Made by a program: the position numbers and the translations under genes. A DNA stretch of 40,820 nt, taken from the NCBI GenBank assembly GCA_016744655.1, contig JADGDY010000018.1, positions 1 to 40,820 of the forward strand, given 5' to 3'. Below the pieces are notes generated by a model. It had not been told where the DNA came from. It did no database searches and saw only the letters and a program-made list of their open reading frames with translations. Origin of the DNA: Bacteroidales bacterium. GTDB lineage: Bacteria > Bacteroidota > Bacteroidia > Bacteroidales > UBA12170. Of the stretch, positions 17,640 through 26,076 are shown in pieces (the first letter of the stretch is position 1; every line of letters starts with the position of its first letter).

Positions 17640-17790
17640 GATAATATACTATTTGAATTATGATTTAAATGAGAAATATAAAAGCCCTAATTTTTAAAAA
17701 AAAGATATCTGGAATGAAAACCGGATTTTTAAAGTGGGGATTTACGTTTCATACATGATAGTTTTAAAATATACTAATGTGTTTTGCGAT

Positions 17791-17943
17791 ATTATACCAA
17801 TTGTACATCAAAATACGCCTTAAGCGATTTTGCTTGTTACAATAGCTTGTCCCGAGTTTCGGGAGTAAATGTCGATACATAATCAAAGCGACTTAATGCC
17901 TAAAAGGATTTTAAGGCGCATTTCAATTAGTCATCGGTATTAT
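17791..17943. repeat. MITE-like inverted-repeat element A
   Basis: The left arm starts ATTATACC and reads into AATACGCCTTAA. The right arm, read on the minus strand, starts ATAATACC and reads into AATGCGCCTTAA. The two are collinear base for base over 33 positions with about a third substitutions. A perfect internal hairpin CCCGA-GTT-TCGGG (17851-17863) lies in the middle. It is non-coding and about 150 bp, the size of a small non-autonomous element. No transposase is nearby. Confidence 0.65.
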
Positions 17944-17993
17944 ACCATTTGTTAAATGAAATTAGCGGTTTAGTTTCATTATTTAAGCGGTAT
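17942..17993. repeat. MITE-like inverted-repeat element B
   Basis: A second, shorter inverted repeat begins where element A ends: ATACC at 17942 to GGTAT at 17989-17993, with arms AAATGAAA (17954-17961) and TTTCATTATTT (17974-17984). The two elements share the border GGTATTATACC. The rest of the 17640-18096 gap holds no gene. Confidence 0.5.
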
Positions 17994-18096
17994 TACTCAA
18001 AGTTAAAACTTTTATTTATTTATAACTAAATAATAAAATGAAAAAAATAGAGAGATTTAGGAAGAATTCCTTCTGAGGATTAAGAGTTTTGTTTTA

Positions 18097-19143
18097 TCAC
18101 TTACTCAATAAATCATATTTACGCTGTCGAGCTTTCCACTTTTTGCGTGCATACTCTTGCATATCAGTTATTGTATCTTTTTCATCAAGAATTTCTAGGC
18201 CTAATAATGTTTCAATAATATCTTCCATGGTTACAATACCATCTAATCCACCATATTCATCCACAATAAGAGCAATATGTTCCTTGCTCTCGAGAAGAGT
18301 TTCCCACATAGAAAATAAGGCTACTGAGTTTGGAGCTACAATAATCTTTCTTCTAATATCTTTTAATTTAATATGATCATTATCCTCCGCCAAATTCTCA
18401 AATACTGTATCTCTTAGTATATACCCCGTAATGTTTTCATCATCAACATCAAAAACAGGAATTCTTGAGAACTTCAAATAATCTTTATGTTCTAAGAAAT
18501 CATTAAGGTTCATGTTTTCATCGGCAAGTGTAACAACAACTCGAGGAGTCATTATTTCTTTTACCTTAACATTTTTCAACCTGAGTAGGTTTTGAATAAT
18601 TTTTTCTTCTTTTTTTGAGAATACACCTTCGTCTGCTCCTATACTGGTGAGTGCAGCAATCTCTTCTCTACTAGTAGTTTGTCCTTTGTTTTTCTCTGAG
18701 AATAGTTTTGTTATTAAGGATGAAAAAACAACCAATGGGTAAGCAATTAAAATGGTAGACTTTATCAGAAGAGTTGAGCTTTTAGCTAATCTTCTCCAGT
18801 ATCTAGCACCTAAGGTCTTGGGGATGATTTCAGTAATAATAAGTATTAAAATAGTTAATATGGCAGATACCAAACCAAAATAAGCCTCCCCAAAAACATG
18901 TACTGCTTGTGAACCTACTCCAGCAGCACCAACTGTATGTGCAACGGTGTTTAAAGACAGAATCGCCGATAATGGTTTGTCAATATCTGTTTTGAATCCT
19001 AAAAAGGTAGCAGCCCATTTTTCATTCTTATCTTGTTTAACAATTAAAAAAGATTGCGGTGTAGAAAGCAAAACAGCTTCCATTATTGAGCATAAAAATG
19101 AAATGATTAAAGCGAGAAATAAATATACAAATAGTAGAAACAT
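18097..19143 (-). CDS. CNNM/CorC-type CBS membrane protein
   Basis: 348 aa. Residues about 1-160 form a DUF21 (CNNM) transmembrane domain with four hydrophobic segments, including the motif TEIIPKTLGARYW. Residues about 190-320 carry two CBS modules (VKEIMTPRVVVTLA and LIVDEYGGLDGIVTMEDIIETLLG). The family includes CorC/HlyC-like proteins linked to Mg2+/Co2+ efflux or resistance. The C-terminal CorC_HlyC domain seen in longer members is absent; the protein stops shortly after the second CBS. A well-spaced promoter lies upstream. Transport activity is inferred from the family. Confidence 0.9.
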   Translation of the reverse strand: MFLLFVYLFLALIISFLCSIMEAVLLSTPQSFLIVKQDKNEKWAATFLGFKTDIDKPLSAILSLNTVAHTVGAAGVGSQAVHVFGEAYFGLVSAILTILILIITEIIPKTLGARYWRRLAKSSTLLIKSTILIAYPLVVFSSLITKLFSEKNKGQTTSREEIAALTSIGADEGVFSKKEEKIIQNLLRLKNVKVKEIMTPRVVVTLADENMNLNDFLEHKDYLKFSRIPVFDVDDENITGYILRDTVFENLAEDNDHIKLKDIRRKIIVAPNSVALFSMWETLLESKEHIALIVDEYGGLDGIVTMEDIIETLLGLEILDEKDTITDMQEYARKKWKARQRKYDLLSK

Positions 19144-19161
19144 ATCAATATTTTGGGTTCA

Positions 19162-19193
19162 CAAATATACATTATTGTAGACATCTATAACAA
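19162..19193 (-). promoter_or_regulatory. Promoter with -7 and -33 elements for the CNNM gene
   Basis: On the minus strand TATATTTG (plus 19162-19169) is preceded 21 nt upstream by TTG (plus CAA, 19191-19193), matching the Bacteroidota consensus spacing. The leader to the ATG would be about 12 nt. Confidence 0.6.
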
Positions 19194-19238
19194 TACCACT
19201 TCCTAGTATCATTTATTAATTATACTTCATAATAGCAC

Positions 19239-19269
19239 AAAAAAAACACAATACTAAAACAGTATTATG
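19239..19269 (-). terminator. Intrinsic terminator after the propeller gene
   Basis: AATACT-AAAAC-AGTATT hairpin with two further outer pairs, followed on the minus strand by an eight-T run. It lies about 70 nt past the stop at 19338. Confidence 0.7.
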
Positions 19270-19337
19270 CTTTTTATAAAAGGTTAATTGAATTTGTGGA
19301 AACGATAACTTTTAGTTACAAAATGTTTAATTAAAAA

Positions 19338-20894
19338 TTACTTTTTGATTATTTTACCTATTTGTGTTTGAGATTTGTATTTTAATTCAATGATATATTG
19401 GCCGTTATCCATATTGTTTAGTAAGATTTCAGAGTTCTCGAAATGATCTTGAGAATATACTAGCTGGCCCATCATATTATATATAGTTATACTTTGTAAT
19501 CCATTAATATCTCCAATATGTATGTTGTTTTGAGTTGGGTTTGGAAAAACGAGTTTGTCTTGTGAAATGGTTTCTATACCATCAAATATGTCAACATGCA
19601 CAGTAATATTGAAACGTAAGTGCCCACCATTTGAATTGATAAACAAATGTGAGTTTAATGTAGTTGGTTCTGATATATCAGTAACGTCAATTATTAGAGA
19701 ATGGTTCGTAGAGCTGCCATTAAAAGTGCCATTGGTCTCGTCAACAGATAACCAAGATTCTGATTCTGAAAGATCTATTTCATAGGATAAGGTACCAGCG
19801 CCATTATTTAATATTGGAAGCTCCACCTCTTGTAATGAACCAGCTGTAACATCAAATTCCATATTTCCAGACTCAAGCGAAATGAAAGGGCTTTCGTTTA
19901 AGTCTATTTTTGCTAGACCCATATTATCCAAGCAGATCCAATAAACATCCTCTTCAAAGAAGAAACTTCCAGCTCTTGTACCTGGCATTCCGCTTTCTGT
20001 ATCTAGTATTTGAAAATATTCTTTGTCTGTATTGTAAATGCAGATAACACCATCTTCTAAAACTAACTCAGAGGTTCTGAACCAAATTTCGTTGTCAATG
20101 TTGTTGTTAAAAGCATTTCTATATACTCTAGGGAAGGGTATTAATGAATTATTGGGATTGAAAGATTGTACTTCTTCAAATTCAGAATTATAAACATGAA
20201 GACCTTTCACATGATCTTCTGCCCAGCCACCTGACCAATAATTACCCTCTTCATCTCCACAAATTTCAAAGTTGATTACTGCTTCATGCGCAACAAAGTT
20301 TGTTCCGTCAAATTCAATTAATCCACCTTCATTTCCGGCAAGAATAATTTCATTGTTATCATTGACAAATATATCTTGAATAATATCATCTAATAGAGGG
20401 TGATCATCACGATTAAAATAAGTAAATGTCATGGTTGAGAGGTCGACAGTATAAATCCAAGACCATACCGTGTTTCCACCACAAATAACCATTTGGTTAT
20501 CCTCTGTGATAACCATGTCGTTAAATTGATCAGTGTATAGCTCAATCCCAGGAGTTCCTTCACCAAAATAGAACCAGTTTTCGCCATCAAATTTATGTAA
20601 TCCACCTCCACCAGCAGCCCATATGTTTCCTTCTGCATCTTCTTGAATTGAATATACCCAAAGATACTCCCAAGGACAATTGATATCTGTATAGATAAAT
20701 CTTTCCCAATTTGTTCCATCAAATTTGTTAATGGCTATATCTTCACCAACCCAAAGGTTATCCCCAATTCTTGTGACTGCTGAAATTCGGTTTTGTGAAT
20801 CAAAAGGAGCATTTTCATGATTGTATAATGTTACATTTTGAGCATTCAGAAATCCAAATAACGTAACTAAAATAATAACGAATAGGTTTTTCAT
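19338..20894 (-). CDS. T9SS-sorted propeller protein with BACON-like domain
   Basis: 518 aa from ATG at 20894, chosen because it begins a standard signal peptide (MKNLFVIILVTLFGFLNAQN); the longer frame adds 39 residues without signal character and spans the operator region. Residues about 20-340 contain repeated W/F-D-G blocks (INKFDGTNWERF, LHKFDGENWFYFG, GLIEFDGTNF) like the two-component-regulator propeller repeats. About 345-435 is a BACON/Ig-like domain (WLSVDETNGTFNGSS). The last ~75 residues (LVFPNPTQNNIHI...GKIIKK) are a T9SS type A sorting domain. It is probably a surface or secreted protein. The TPR-LuxR regulator lies immediately upstream in the same direction. Confidence 0.85.
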   Translation of the reverse strand: MKNLFVIILVTLFGFLNAQNVTLYNHENAPFDSQNRISAVTRIGDNLWVGEDIAINKFDGTNWERFIYTDINCPWEYLWVYSIQEDAEGNIWAAGGGGLHKFDGENWFYFGEGTPGIELYTDQFNDMVITEDNQMVICGGNTVWSWIYTVDLSTMTFTYFNRDDHPLLDDIIQDIFVNDNNEIILAGNEGGLIEFDGTNFVAHEAVINFEICGDEEGNYWSGGWAEDHVKGLHVYNSEFEEVQSFNPNNSLIPFPRVYRNAFNNNIDNEIWFRTSELVLEDGVICIYNTDKEYFQILDTESGMPGTRAGSFFFEEDVYWICLDNMGLAKIDLNESPFISLESGNMEFDVTAGSLQEVELPILNNGAGTLSYEIDLSESESWLSVDETNGTFNGSSTNHSLIIDVTDISEPTTLNSHLFINSNGGHLRFNITVHVDIFDGIETISQDKLVFPNPTQNNIHIGDINGLQSITIYNMMGQLVYSQDHFENSEILLNNMDNGQYIIELKYKSQTQIGKIIKK

Positions 20895-20958
20895 AATATT
20901 TACTTTTTGTTTGTGTGCTGCGAATGTAATATCCGTAAAATAGGGAAGTGTGTTTTTA

Positions 20959-21006
20959 ATCATAGAATACTCTGTTGCAATATTAAATTGATCATAGAAT
21001 ATTCTG
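20959..21006. promoter_or_regulatory. Two spaced copies of a palindromic site upstream of the propeller gene
   Basis: ATCATAGAATACTCTG (20959-20974) and ATCATAGAATATTCTG (20991-21006) differ at one base and repeat at exactly 32 bp, about three helical turns. Each contains a palindrome, AGAATATTCT (perfect in the second copy, one mismatch in the first). They lie about 70 and 102 nt upstream of the propeller start. Two same-face palindromes suggest dimer binding sites, perhaps for the adjacent LuxR-type regulator. Confidence 0.6.
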
Positions 21007-21046
21007 AACAAGGTGGGTAAAGTGTCAGAAGATGAGTGTGATATGC

Positions 21047-22948
21047 CTAGCTTGTGATTTGCCTGATAAAATCGGAAAGTATGATAGAGGAATCTGAAAT
21101 ATTTAACTTTTTGCGTAATCTAGATCTAGCAGTGTCTATACCTGCAGCTGACTTGTGAGTGATGTGAGCTATTTCTTTTGTACTCATGTCCATGCGTAAA
21201 AAGGCACATAAGCGTCTTTCGGCCGCAGATAGTTCAGGAAATGTTTCATGAAGCTTTTCATAAAAACCATGCTGTATTTCATTAAACATCACATCAAATT
21301 CTTGCCAAATATTATCATTTGAATTCTGTTTTAACTCATGAATCACAAAATTGATTTCTTTTGTTTTTTTGAGGTTTAAATCAGTTTTTATAAGGTCAAG
21401 ATTAGAGATTAAGCTTTCAATAAATTCATTTTTTTCACTGGCTTGAATAATATGATTAGTAAGCTGGATATTTTTGGCTGATAGCTCATTCGTTAGTTTT
21501 TCTTGTTTAACTCTTAAAATTTCTTTTTCTTTTTGGTGCAGAAGTTCTTGCTGTTTGATAAGAGCTTGAGAGTTTCTTTTGTTGGATTTCGATTTTCTAA
21601 TTAACAGAAGAATCAATAATACTAAAAGCAAAGTGCTGGCCACGAGAGCTAGGTTAATCTTCTTGTTTCTGATAAGTTTAAATTCTTTAAGCTCATTACT
21701 CTTCTTCAAAAGTTTAATTTGACTTAAGTTCAGTTCTTTTTCATGTTTATGTTTAATATTCTCAATTCTCTTAATTAACTCTGTGTTTAATAATGAATCC
21801 TTGGCCTGACTATAAATGTGGTGATATTCAAGAGCTTTTTTGAATTCTTTTATGTGGCGATAGTAGTAGGATAGGCTCAGGGATGAGGATTTTATGTGTT
21901 CTAATTCTTTATTTTTTGTTGCGTTTTGATAGGCCTTGGTATAATTAAAAAATGCAGCATTTAAATTATCCAAAGTCATGTATTCACCTCCTAAATTATT
22001 ATAGACTACACTATTGTTTTCTGTTAAAGAAGACTCGAGAGCATTTTGATAATATTTTATAGCATTTTGATGATGGCCTTCTTTACTTGCGATATATCCT
22101 AAGTTTAGCAGAATGGCCGGAATAGCCACGTTATCATTTATGCTTTTAGCAATATGAAGAGCATTTTGATAGTACTCATGGGCATTTGAATGTTTATTTT
22201 GTAATGCATATACATTCCCTATATTGATAACGGTCCTCATTTGGCCTTTAAGATCTTTACTTTCTTGTTTTTGCTCGGATGCAATATTTAGATATTCCAG
22301 AGCTTTTAAATAATCTTTCAATCGAAAATGGACAATTCCTATATTCTGATTGATTTGAGATTCTAGGGTTAAGCTTTTCTCTTCTGATTTTATAGCCTTT
22401 GCCATATAAAACTGCTTTAAAGCTTCTTCATAATCTCCCAAGCTTAAATATGCAACACCGATACTATTATATGTTTTTGCCTTGGTTTCTTGGTTATTTG
22501 TTAATCCTATTGCTTGTTCTGCAAAGAATATCGATTCATCATAGTTTTTTAATTGTTGATAAGCATATGCATAATCTAATAGTAATAAGGCTTGTAATTT
22601 ACCTTTAGTATTGAGGGTTTGGTATATGGATTTGGTTTTATTCAGATGTTTGAAAATATTTGAGGAGTCCAACTTACTTATATAATAAACTGCCAGATAT
22701 GTGTGAATTTTAGATTGAAGGAATAGCAACTCCTTATTTTCAGCTTCAAGCAATGATTCTTTTAATAGACTAAATTTAGTCTCTTTGTTGTTTTTAATTG
22801 TTAAAGCTTCCTCAAATAATTGATAGGCATGTACGGAGTCTTTTTTCTGTTCTTGACAGACCGAAGCTTTATTTATCATGGAGAATGATAATAAAATTAT
22901 GAAAATGATGGTTTTGTGCAGAGTTGGGTTTTTAGAATTTTTCATCAC
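21047..22948 (-). CDS. TPR-containing LuxR-type transcriptional regulator
   Basis: 633 aa. A signal-like hydrophobic start (about 12-30) is followed by seven or more tetratricopeptide repeats (about 40-385, e.g. SIGVAYLSLGDYEEALKQF). Next come a transmembrane helix (431-450), a coiled coil (about 455-510) and a C-terminal LuxR-type helix-turn-helix (about 572-625, SAAERRLCAFLRMDMSTKEI). This architecture, with a periplasmic TPR sensor joined through the membrane to a cytoplasmic DNA-binding domain, is known in many Bacteroidota regulators. The likely target is the propeller gene downstream, whose promoter region carries a repeated palindrome. The ligand is unknown. Confidence 0.85.
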   Translation of the reverse strand: MMKNSKNPTLHKTIIFIILLSFSMINKASVCQEQKKDSVHAYQLFEEALTIKNNKETKFSLLKESLLEAENKELLFLQSKIHTYLAVYYISKLDSSNIFKHLNKTKSIYQTLNTKGKLQALLLLDYAYAYQQLKNYDESIFFAEQAIGLTNNQETKAKTYNSIGVAYLSLGDYEEALKQFYMAKAIKSEEKSLTLESQINQNIGIVHFRLKDYLKALEYLNIASEQKQESKDLKGQMRTVINIGNVYALQNKHSNAHEYYQNALHIAKSINDNVAIPAILLNLGYIASKEGHHQNAIKYYQNALESSLTENNSVVYNNLGGEYMTLDNLNAAFFNYTKAYQNATKNKELEHIKSSSLSLSYYYRHIKEFKKALEYHHIYSQAKDSLLNTELIKRIENIKHKHEKELNLSQIKLLKKSNELKEFKLIRNKKINLALVASTLLLVLLILLLIRKSKSNKRNSQALIKQQELLHQKEKEILRVKQEKLTNELSAKNIQLTNHIIQASEKNEFIESLISNLDLIKTDLNLKKTKEINFVIHELKQNSNDNIWQEFDVMFNEIQHGFYEKLHETFPELSAAERRLCAFLRMDMSTKEIAHITHKSAAGIDTARSRLRKKLNISDSSIILSDFIRQITS

Positions 22949-23107
22949 CTTTATTATTTGCTACATAAGTAGTGACAAAATAAATAGAAAACAAATATTT
23001 ATGTGTATTTAGTACACTAAGTGATCGTTTTGGTTAACTTTCGAAAATATTTCAGAAAGTAGGCAACCTTTCTTAAAAACATTTGTATTATTGATGTTCA
23101 GAACAAA

Positions 23108-23201
23108 CAGAGGGGACGGAACTGGTGTTCCACCCGGTCTTCAACACCGGTAGCAGACGGATAAAACCGGCTGTGGCAGGTTCGATCCCTGCCCTCTCGG
23201 C
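23108..23201 (+). tRNA. selC: tRNA-Sec (anticodon UCA)
   Basis: The anticodon arm CCGGT-CTTCAAC-ACCGG (23134-23150) carries TCA at the centre of a 7-nt loop. The D arm is a 5-bp stem with a four-base loop (GGAAC-TGGT-GTTCC), as expected for tRNA-Sec. A long variable arm follows (AGC-AGA-CGG, loop ATAAAA, CCG-GCT) with a 3-nt bulge on one side. The T arm is GCAGG-TTCGATC-CCTGC. The acceptor can be drawn as 8 bp with one A-G mismatch and one G-U (23108-23115 with 23193-23200), giving the bacterial 8+5 architecture. The exact ends are uncertain by a few bases. No CCA is encoded. selA, selB and selD lie 4-13 kb downstream. Confidence 0.9.
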
Positions 23202-23226
23202 TATTTCTTATTATTCTCTAGAATAA

Positions 23227-23254
23227 CAAAAAAGCCACTCATTAAGAGTGGCTT
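23227..23254 (-). terminator. Intrinsic terminator of the 392-aa protein gene
   Basis: AAGCCACTC-ATTAA-GAGTGGCTT is a perfect 9-bp hairpin, followed on the minus strand by a T-run. It lies 33 nt past the stop of the minus-strand gene and only about 30 nt from the tRNA-Sec 3' end, so it also separates convergent transcription. Confidence 0.9.
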
Positions 23255-23287
23255 GAAGGGAAGTAATTTATTGACCAACTGTGTGGT

Positions 23288-24466
23288 TTAGCCAATAAAA
23301 TCTTTTGTATCAGTTACAATAACCCCTAATAGTTGAGGATTACCTGCAGGACAGTTGATTTCCACTGTCATAGCTCCGCTATCAGAAAATGTAACTGTAG
23401 TTTGTGAGCCCCCCGATCCTTTAACACTAAAGAATGGCCAAATTCCAGCACTTGCTTGTCCTTTAATGGTAGTTTGTTCCGATGAAGAATAATTAGTGTT
23501 CGATGTCATTTTGATACTAATTCCATCAACTACTACCACAGCACTTGCGGCACGTTGCATATTTCCATCAGGGCCAAAAGTCGTATCCCAAGAAGGTTGA
23601 CCATTTTTCCAAACGGTATTGTCTTTGGTTCCATAAGCTCTTGAAAAAGCAGCACTATTGTACCAAGGCGTGTATCCACTTAAAATAGGATTGGTAGAAA
23701 CCTTTGCCAATGGTGCTCCAGGTAAGGTTGTTACATGATCGAAGCTGGCAGCTATAGTAAGACCTGCCGATGTTGCTACTTTGGTAAGCTTGTCATAACT
23801 AGAAGAGCCACCGAAAGAAAAAATATCGAAGAAAACAGATGTTCCGCCACTAGCCCAAGTATGTGATACATCACTTGATTCAGTTAGACTGTTCATGGTG
23901 AACTTTTTAGAAGGAGCACTCTGTAGTGCATTGTTAAGATCATCAATAGTAGCATTATATGCATAGCCTTTTCCTGCAGATTGTGCTGATGCAAACATGG
24001 TGTTTGCAATGGTGACAATATCATTATAGAAAGATTGGATGAGTGATGCCGCACAACCAGATTTGGTTGGAGCATTTATCATTGCCCATTTTTTAAATCC
24101 AGCACTCATTTGGTCCGGGCTGTCAAAAATGCTTGCTGGGCAATCGCTTGATTTCAAATAGCTGAGCCATTGTGTATAATAGTCGCCCATGCACATTTGG
24201 AAACTATTGTCTGATAACGGTTTCAGGTTGGCGATTACTGCTTGATAATCCTGGGAGAAATTGTTGGCCTGACTTGGGTTGAAAAAACTATTCACAGCTT
24301 TAGGAGGAATAGCATCTAGAATATTCCATAGCCAATCAGATGTAGGTCCTACTGATTCAGTACCTTGATATAGTTGAAAATTTTCAGGGCTTAGAGATAA
24401 GCCAGTTACAAGGGCATTATACCATTGATTTGTTAATGTGTTCATTGCGTTTTGAGCTTCTGACAT
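23288..24466 (-). CDS. Unrecognised 392-aa soluble protein
   Basis: 392 aa with no signal peptide and no long hydrophobic helix. Residues 1-180 are helical with several Cys (e.g. FQMCMGDYY, SSDCPAS, SGCAASL). Residues about 185-392 are Ser/Thr/Gly-rich and beta. Two segments resemble each other: ASGGTSVFFDIFSFGGSS (about 209-226) and ASAGIWPFFSVKGSGGSQ (about 341-358). Between them is a PWYNSAAFSRAYG block. Alternating polar-hydrophobic strands of this kind occur in some pore-forming proteins, but I do not recognise a family and make no functional claim. It is the last gene after a 7-TM/kinase/regulator set, 168 nt from the response-regulator gene, with a GATTTG-ATT-CAAATC site in between. 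Confidence 0.7.
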   Translation of the reverse strand: MSEAQNAMNTLTNQWYNALVTGLSLSPENFQLYQGTESVGPTSDWLWNILDAIPPKAVNSFFNPSQANNFSQDYQAVIANLKPLSDNSFQMCMGDYYTQWLSYLKSSDCPASIFDSPDQMSAGFKKWAMINAPTKSGCAASLIQSFYNDIVTIANTMFASAQSAGKGYAYNATIDDLNNALQSAPSKKFTMNSLTESSDVSHTWASGGTSVFFDIFSFGGSSSYDKLTKVATSAGLTIAASFDHVTTLPGAPLAKVSTNPILSGYTPWYNSAAFSRAYGTKDNTVWKNGQPSWDTTFGPDGNMQRAASAVVVVDGISIKMTSNTNYSSSEQTTIKGQASAGIWPFFSVKGSGGSQTTVTFSDSGAMTVEINCPAGNPQLLGVIVTDTKDFIG

Positions 24467-24527
24467 AATAAATTGATTTTAGGTTTTTCTTACTCTAGTT
24501 ACACATGGTTTTTCAGATACCACCATA

Positions 24528-24542
24528 GATTTGATTCAAATC
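24528..24542. promoter_or_regulatory. Inverted repeat upstream of the 392-aa protein gene
   Basis: GATTTG-ATT-CAAATC is a perfect 6-bp inverted repeat with a 3-nt spacer, 62-76 nt upstream of the start codon at 24466. Size and symmetry suit a dimeric HTH regulator such as the NarL-type protein encoded next to it. No TAnnTTTG box was found between site and start, so an activator-dependent promoter is possible. Confidence 0.4.
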
Positions 24543-24634
24543 AATAATCTGATTTTATCATTAGTGTGGTACAAACTAAGCTGAAATTATTTGTTGGTTT
24601 TAGAGTAGATATTACTAAAATCGAAAATCAGTAA

Positions 24635-25318
24635 TTATACGGTATCAATTTGTGGAGGTAATTGGTATATTTCATTAGCAATGGCATAAAGGACAATTCC
24701 GACAGTGTTTTTAGCGCCGATTTTTTCAAGGATTCTTTGTCTATGACTTTCAACAGTCCGTTTGCTTAAAAATAGTTTGTCTGCAATTTCTTGGTTGGTA
24801 TTTTCATGACATATGAGTTTTACTACCTCTTTTTCTCTTGCCGTTAGTTGGCATTGGTTAGTCATTCTAAGCTTGGGCTTCTCTTTCATGAAATTGACTA
24901 GCATTTGATGATCATTTTTTGAGAAATAAACCCCACTATTATATACTGATTGAATGGCTTCTGTGAGCTGTTTCGTATTTGATGTTTTGGGGAGAAAAGC
25001 TGAAACTCCTAGCTTAATCATATGCCCAAATATATTGTTTTTATAGTGAGACGATAGGATGATGATTTTTAATTCAGGATGGTTCTCTCTTAGCTTCTCA
25101 ACCAATTCGAATCCGTCCATTGGTTTCATTTGGATATCAATTAAAGCAATATCTGGAGTTCTTTCAACCGGGGCTAGTTTTAATTCTTCTAAAAACTCAT
25201 GACCACCGCCAGCTTTTATAATTACCGAGATTTTTTTATGGGAAGTAAATAATTGGCTAAGGCCTTCTAGAATTAAGGCCTCATCATCTATTAGAGCTAT
25301 TTTAATTGGATTCGTCAT
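24635..25318 (-). CDS. NarL/LuxR-type response regulator
   Basis: 227 aa. Receiver domain about 5-125 with the acidic pair Asp11-Asp12, phosphoacceptor Asp61 (ALIDIQM), Ser89/Ser90 and Lys111 (FLPKTS) all present. A linker leads to a LuxR-type HTH (about 158-215, LTAREKEVVKLICHE and LSKRTVESHRQRI). It should be a DNA-binding output protein activated by phosphorylation. The start codon overlaps the histidine kinase stop by 4 nt, so the pair is co-translated and cognate. The closest candidate target is the 392-aa protein gene downstream. Confidence 0.93.
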   Translation of the reverse strand: MTNPIKIALIDDEALILEGLSQLFTSHKKISVIIKAGGGHEFLEELKLAPVERTPDIALIDIQMKPMDGFELVEKLRENHPELKIIILSSHYKNNIFGHMIKLGVSAFLPKTSNTKQLTEAIQSVYNSGVYFSKNDHQMLVNFMKEKPKLRMTNQCQLTAREKEVVKLICHENTNQEIADKLFLSKRTVESHRQRILEKIGAKNTVGIVLYAIANEIYQLPPQIDTV

Positions 25319-26076
25319 TTCTTTGGTATGATAATTATTAGTCGTGAACCTTTGCTTTTAAAGCTCTTCCATTTTGTTTTGGCATTAATAGATTCTAAGC
25401 GTAAATCTATATTCTTTAAGCCCATACCTTTTTTTACTTTTTCAATATCGAAACCAATTCCATTGTCGATTAGTATGATTTGTAAAAATGGATTTCTATC
25501 CTTTATTATGATTTGCATTTCAGTGGCTTTTGAGTGTTTTAAAACATTGCTTAAAAACTCTTGAATTACTCTGTAAATTTGCAAATCAAGCGATATGTCA
25601 TTTTGAGGATACTCAGTTAATAGATTTAGTTTAACTGATAAAGAGTTTTCGATATTATTTATCAGCTCCTCAATAGTTAATATCAGTCCAAATTGCTTGA
25701 AATTAACCGGATATAAAGAGTGAGATATATTTCTGGTGACATCAATTAGTTTTGGGATTTGGCCGAGAACTATGTTTTTAGACTTTTCATTATTCCAAGT
25801 ATCTTTATTGTTTAGCCAAACAGATAAAATATTTAATTTGTTCCCAATGTCATCATGAAGTAATGTTGCAATTCTTTCTCTTTCAGATTCTTGTATGATG
25901 ATGTTCTGCTGGAGTAATTCTTTCTGATGATTGAGGTCTTTTTGAAATTGGATGTTTTTCTCCTTCATAATCCGACGCATAAAAGTCAAGTATACTAGTA
26001 AACTAAATGTGACTACTATTGTAATGACAATTACTATGATGATTAAGAAGCTGATATTTATTGTTATTTCTTCCAT
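25315..26076 (-). CDS. Histidine kinase of the HisKA_3 (NarL-partner) family
   Basis: 253 aa from ATG at 26076. An alternative start 63 nt upstream would lie inside the preceding gene. One transmembrane helix (about 8-31), a coiled coil, then the HisKA_3 dimerisation region with phospho-acceptor His74 (ATLLHDDIG) and a HATPase_c domain (about 160-253) with N box near SNVLKH, G1 box DNGIGFD and G2 box KGMGLKNI. There is no extracytoplasmic sensor domain of size, so sensing may come from the 7-TM protein whose gene it overlaps by 13 nt. The kinase and the response regulator downstream are a matched pair. Confidence 0.92.
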   Translation of the reverse strand: MEEITINISFLIIIVIVITIVVTFSLLVYLTFMRRIMKEKNIQFQKDLNHQKELLQQNIIIQESERERIATLLHDDIGNKLNILSVWLNNKDTWNNEKSKNIVLGQIPKLIDVTRNISHSLYPVNFKQFGLILTIEELINNIENSLSVKLNLLTEYPQNDISLDLQIYRVIQEFLSNVLKHSKATEMQIIIKDRNPFLQIILIDNGIGFDIEKVKKGMGLKNIDLRLESINAKTKWKSFKSKGSRLIIIIPKK

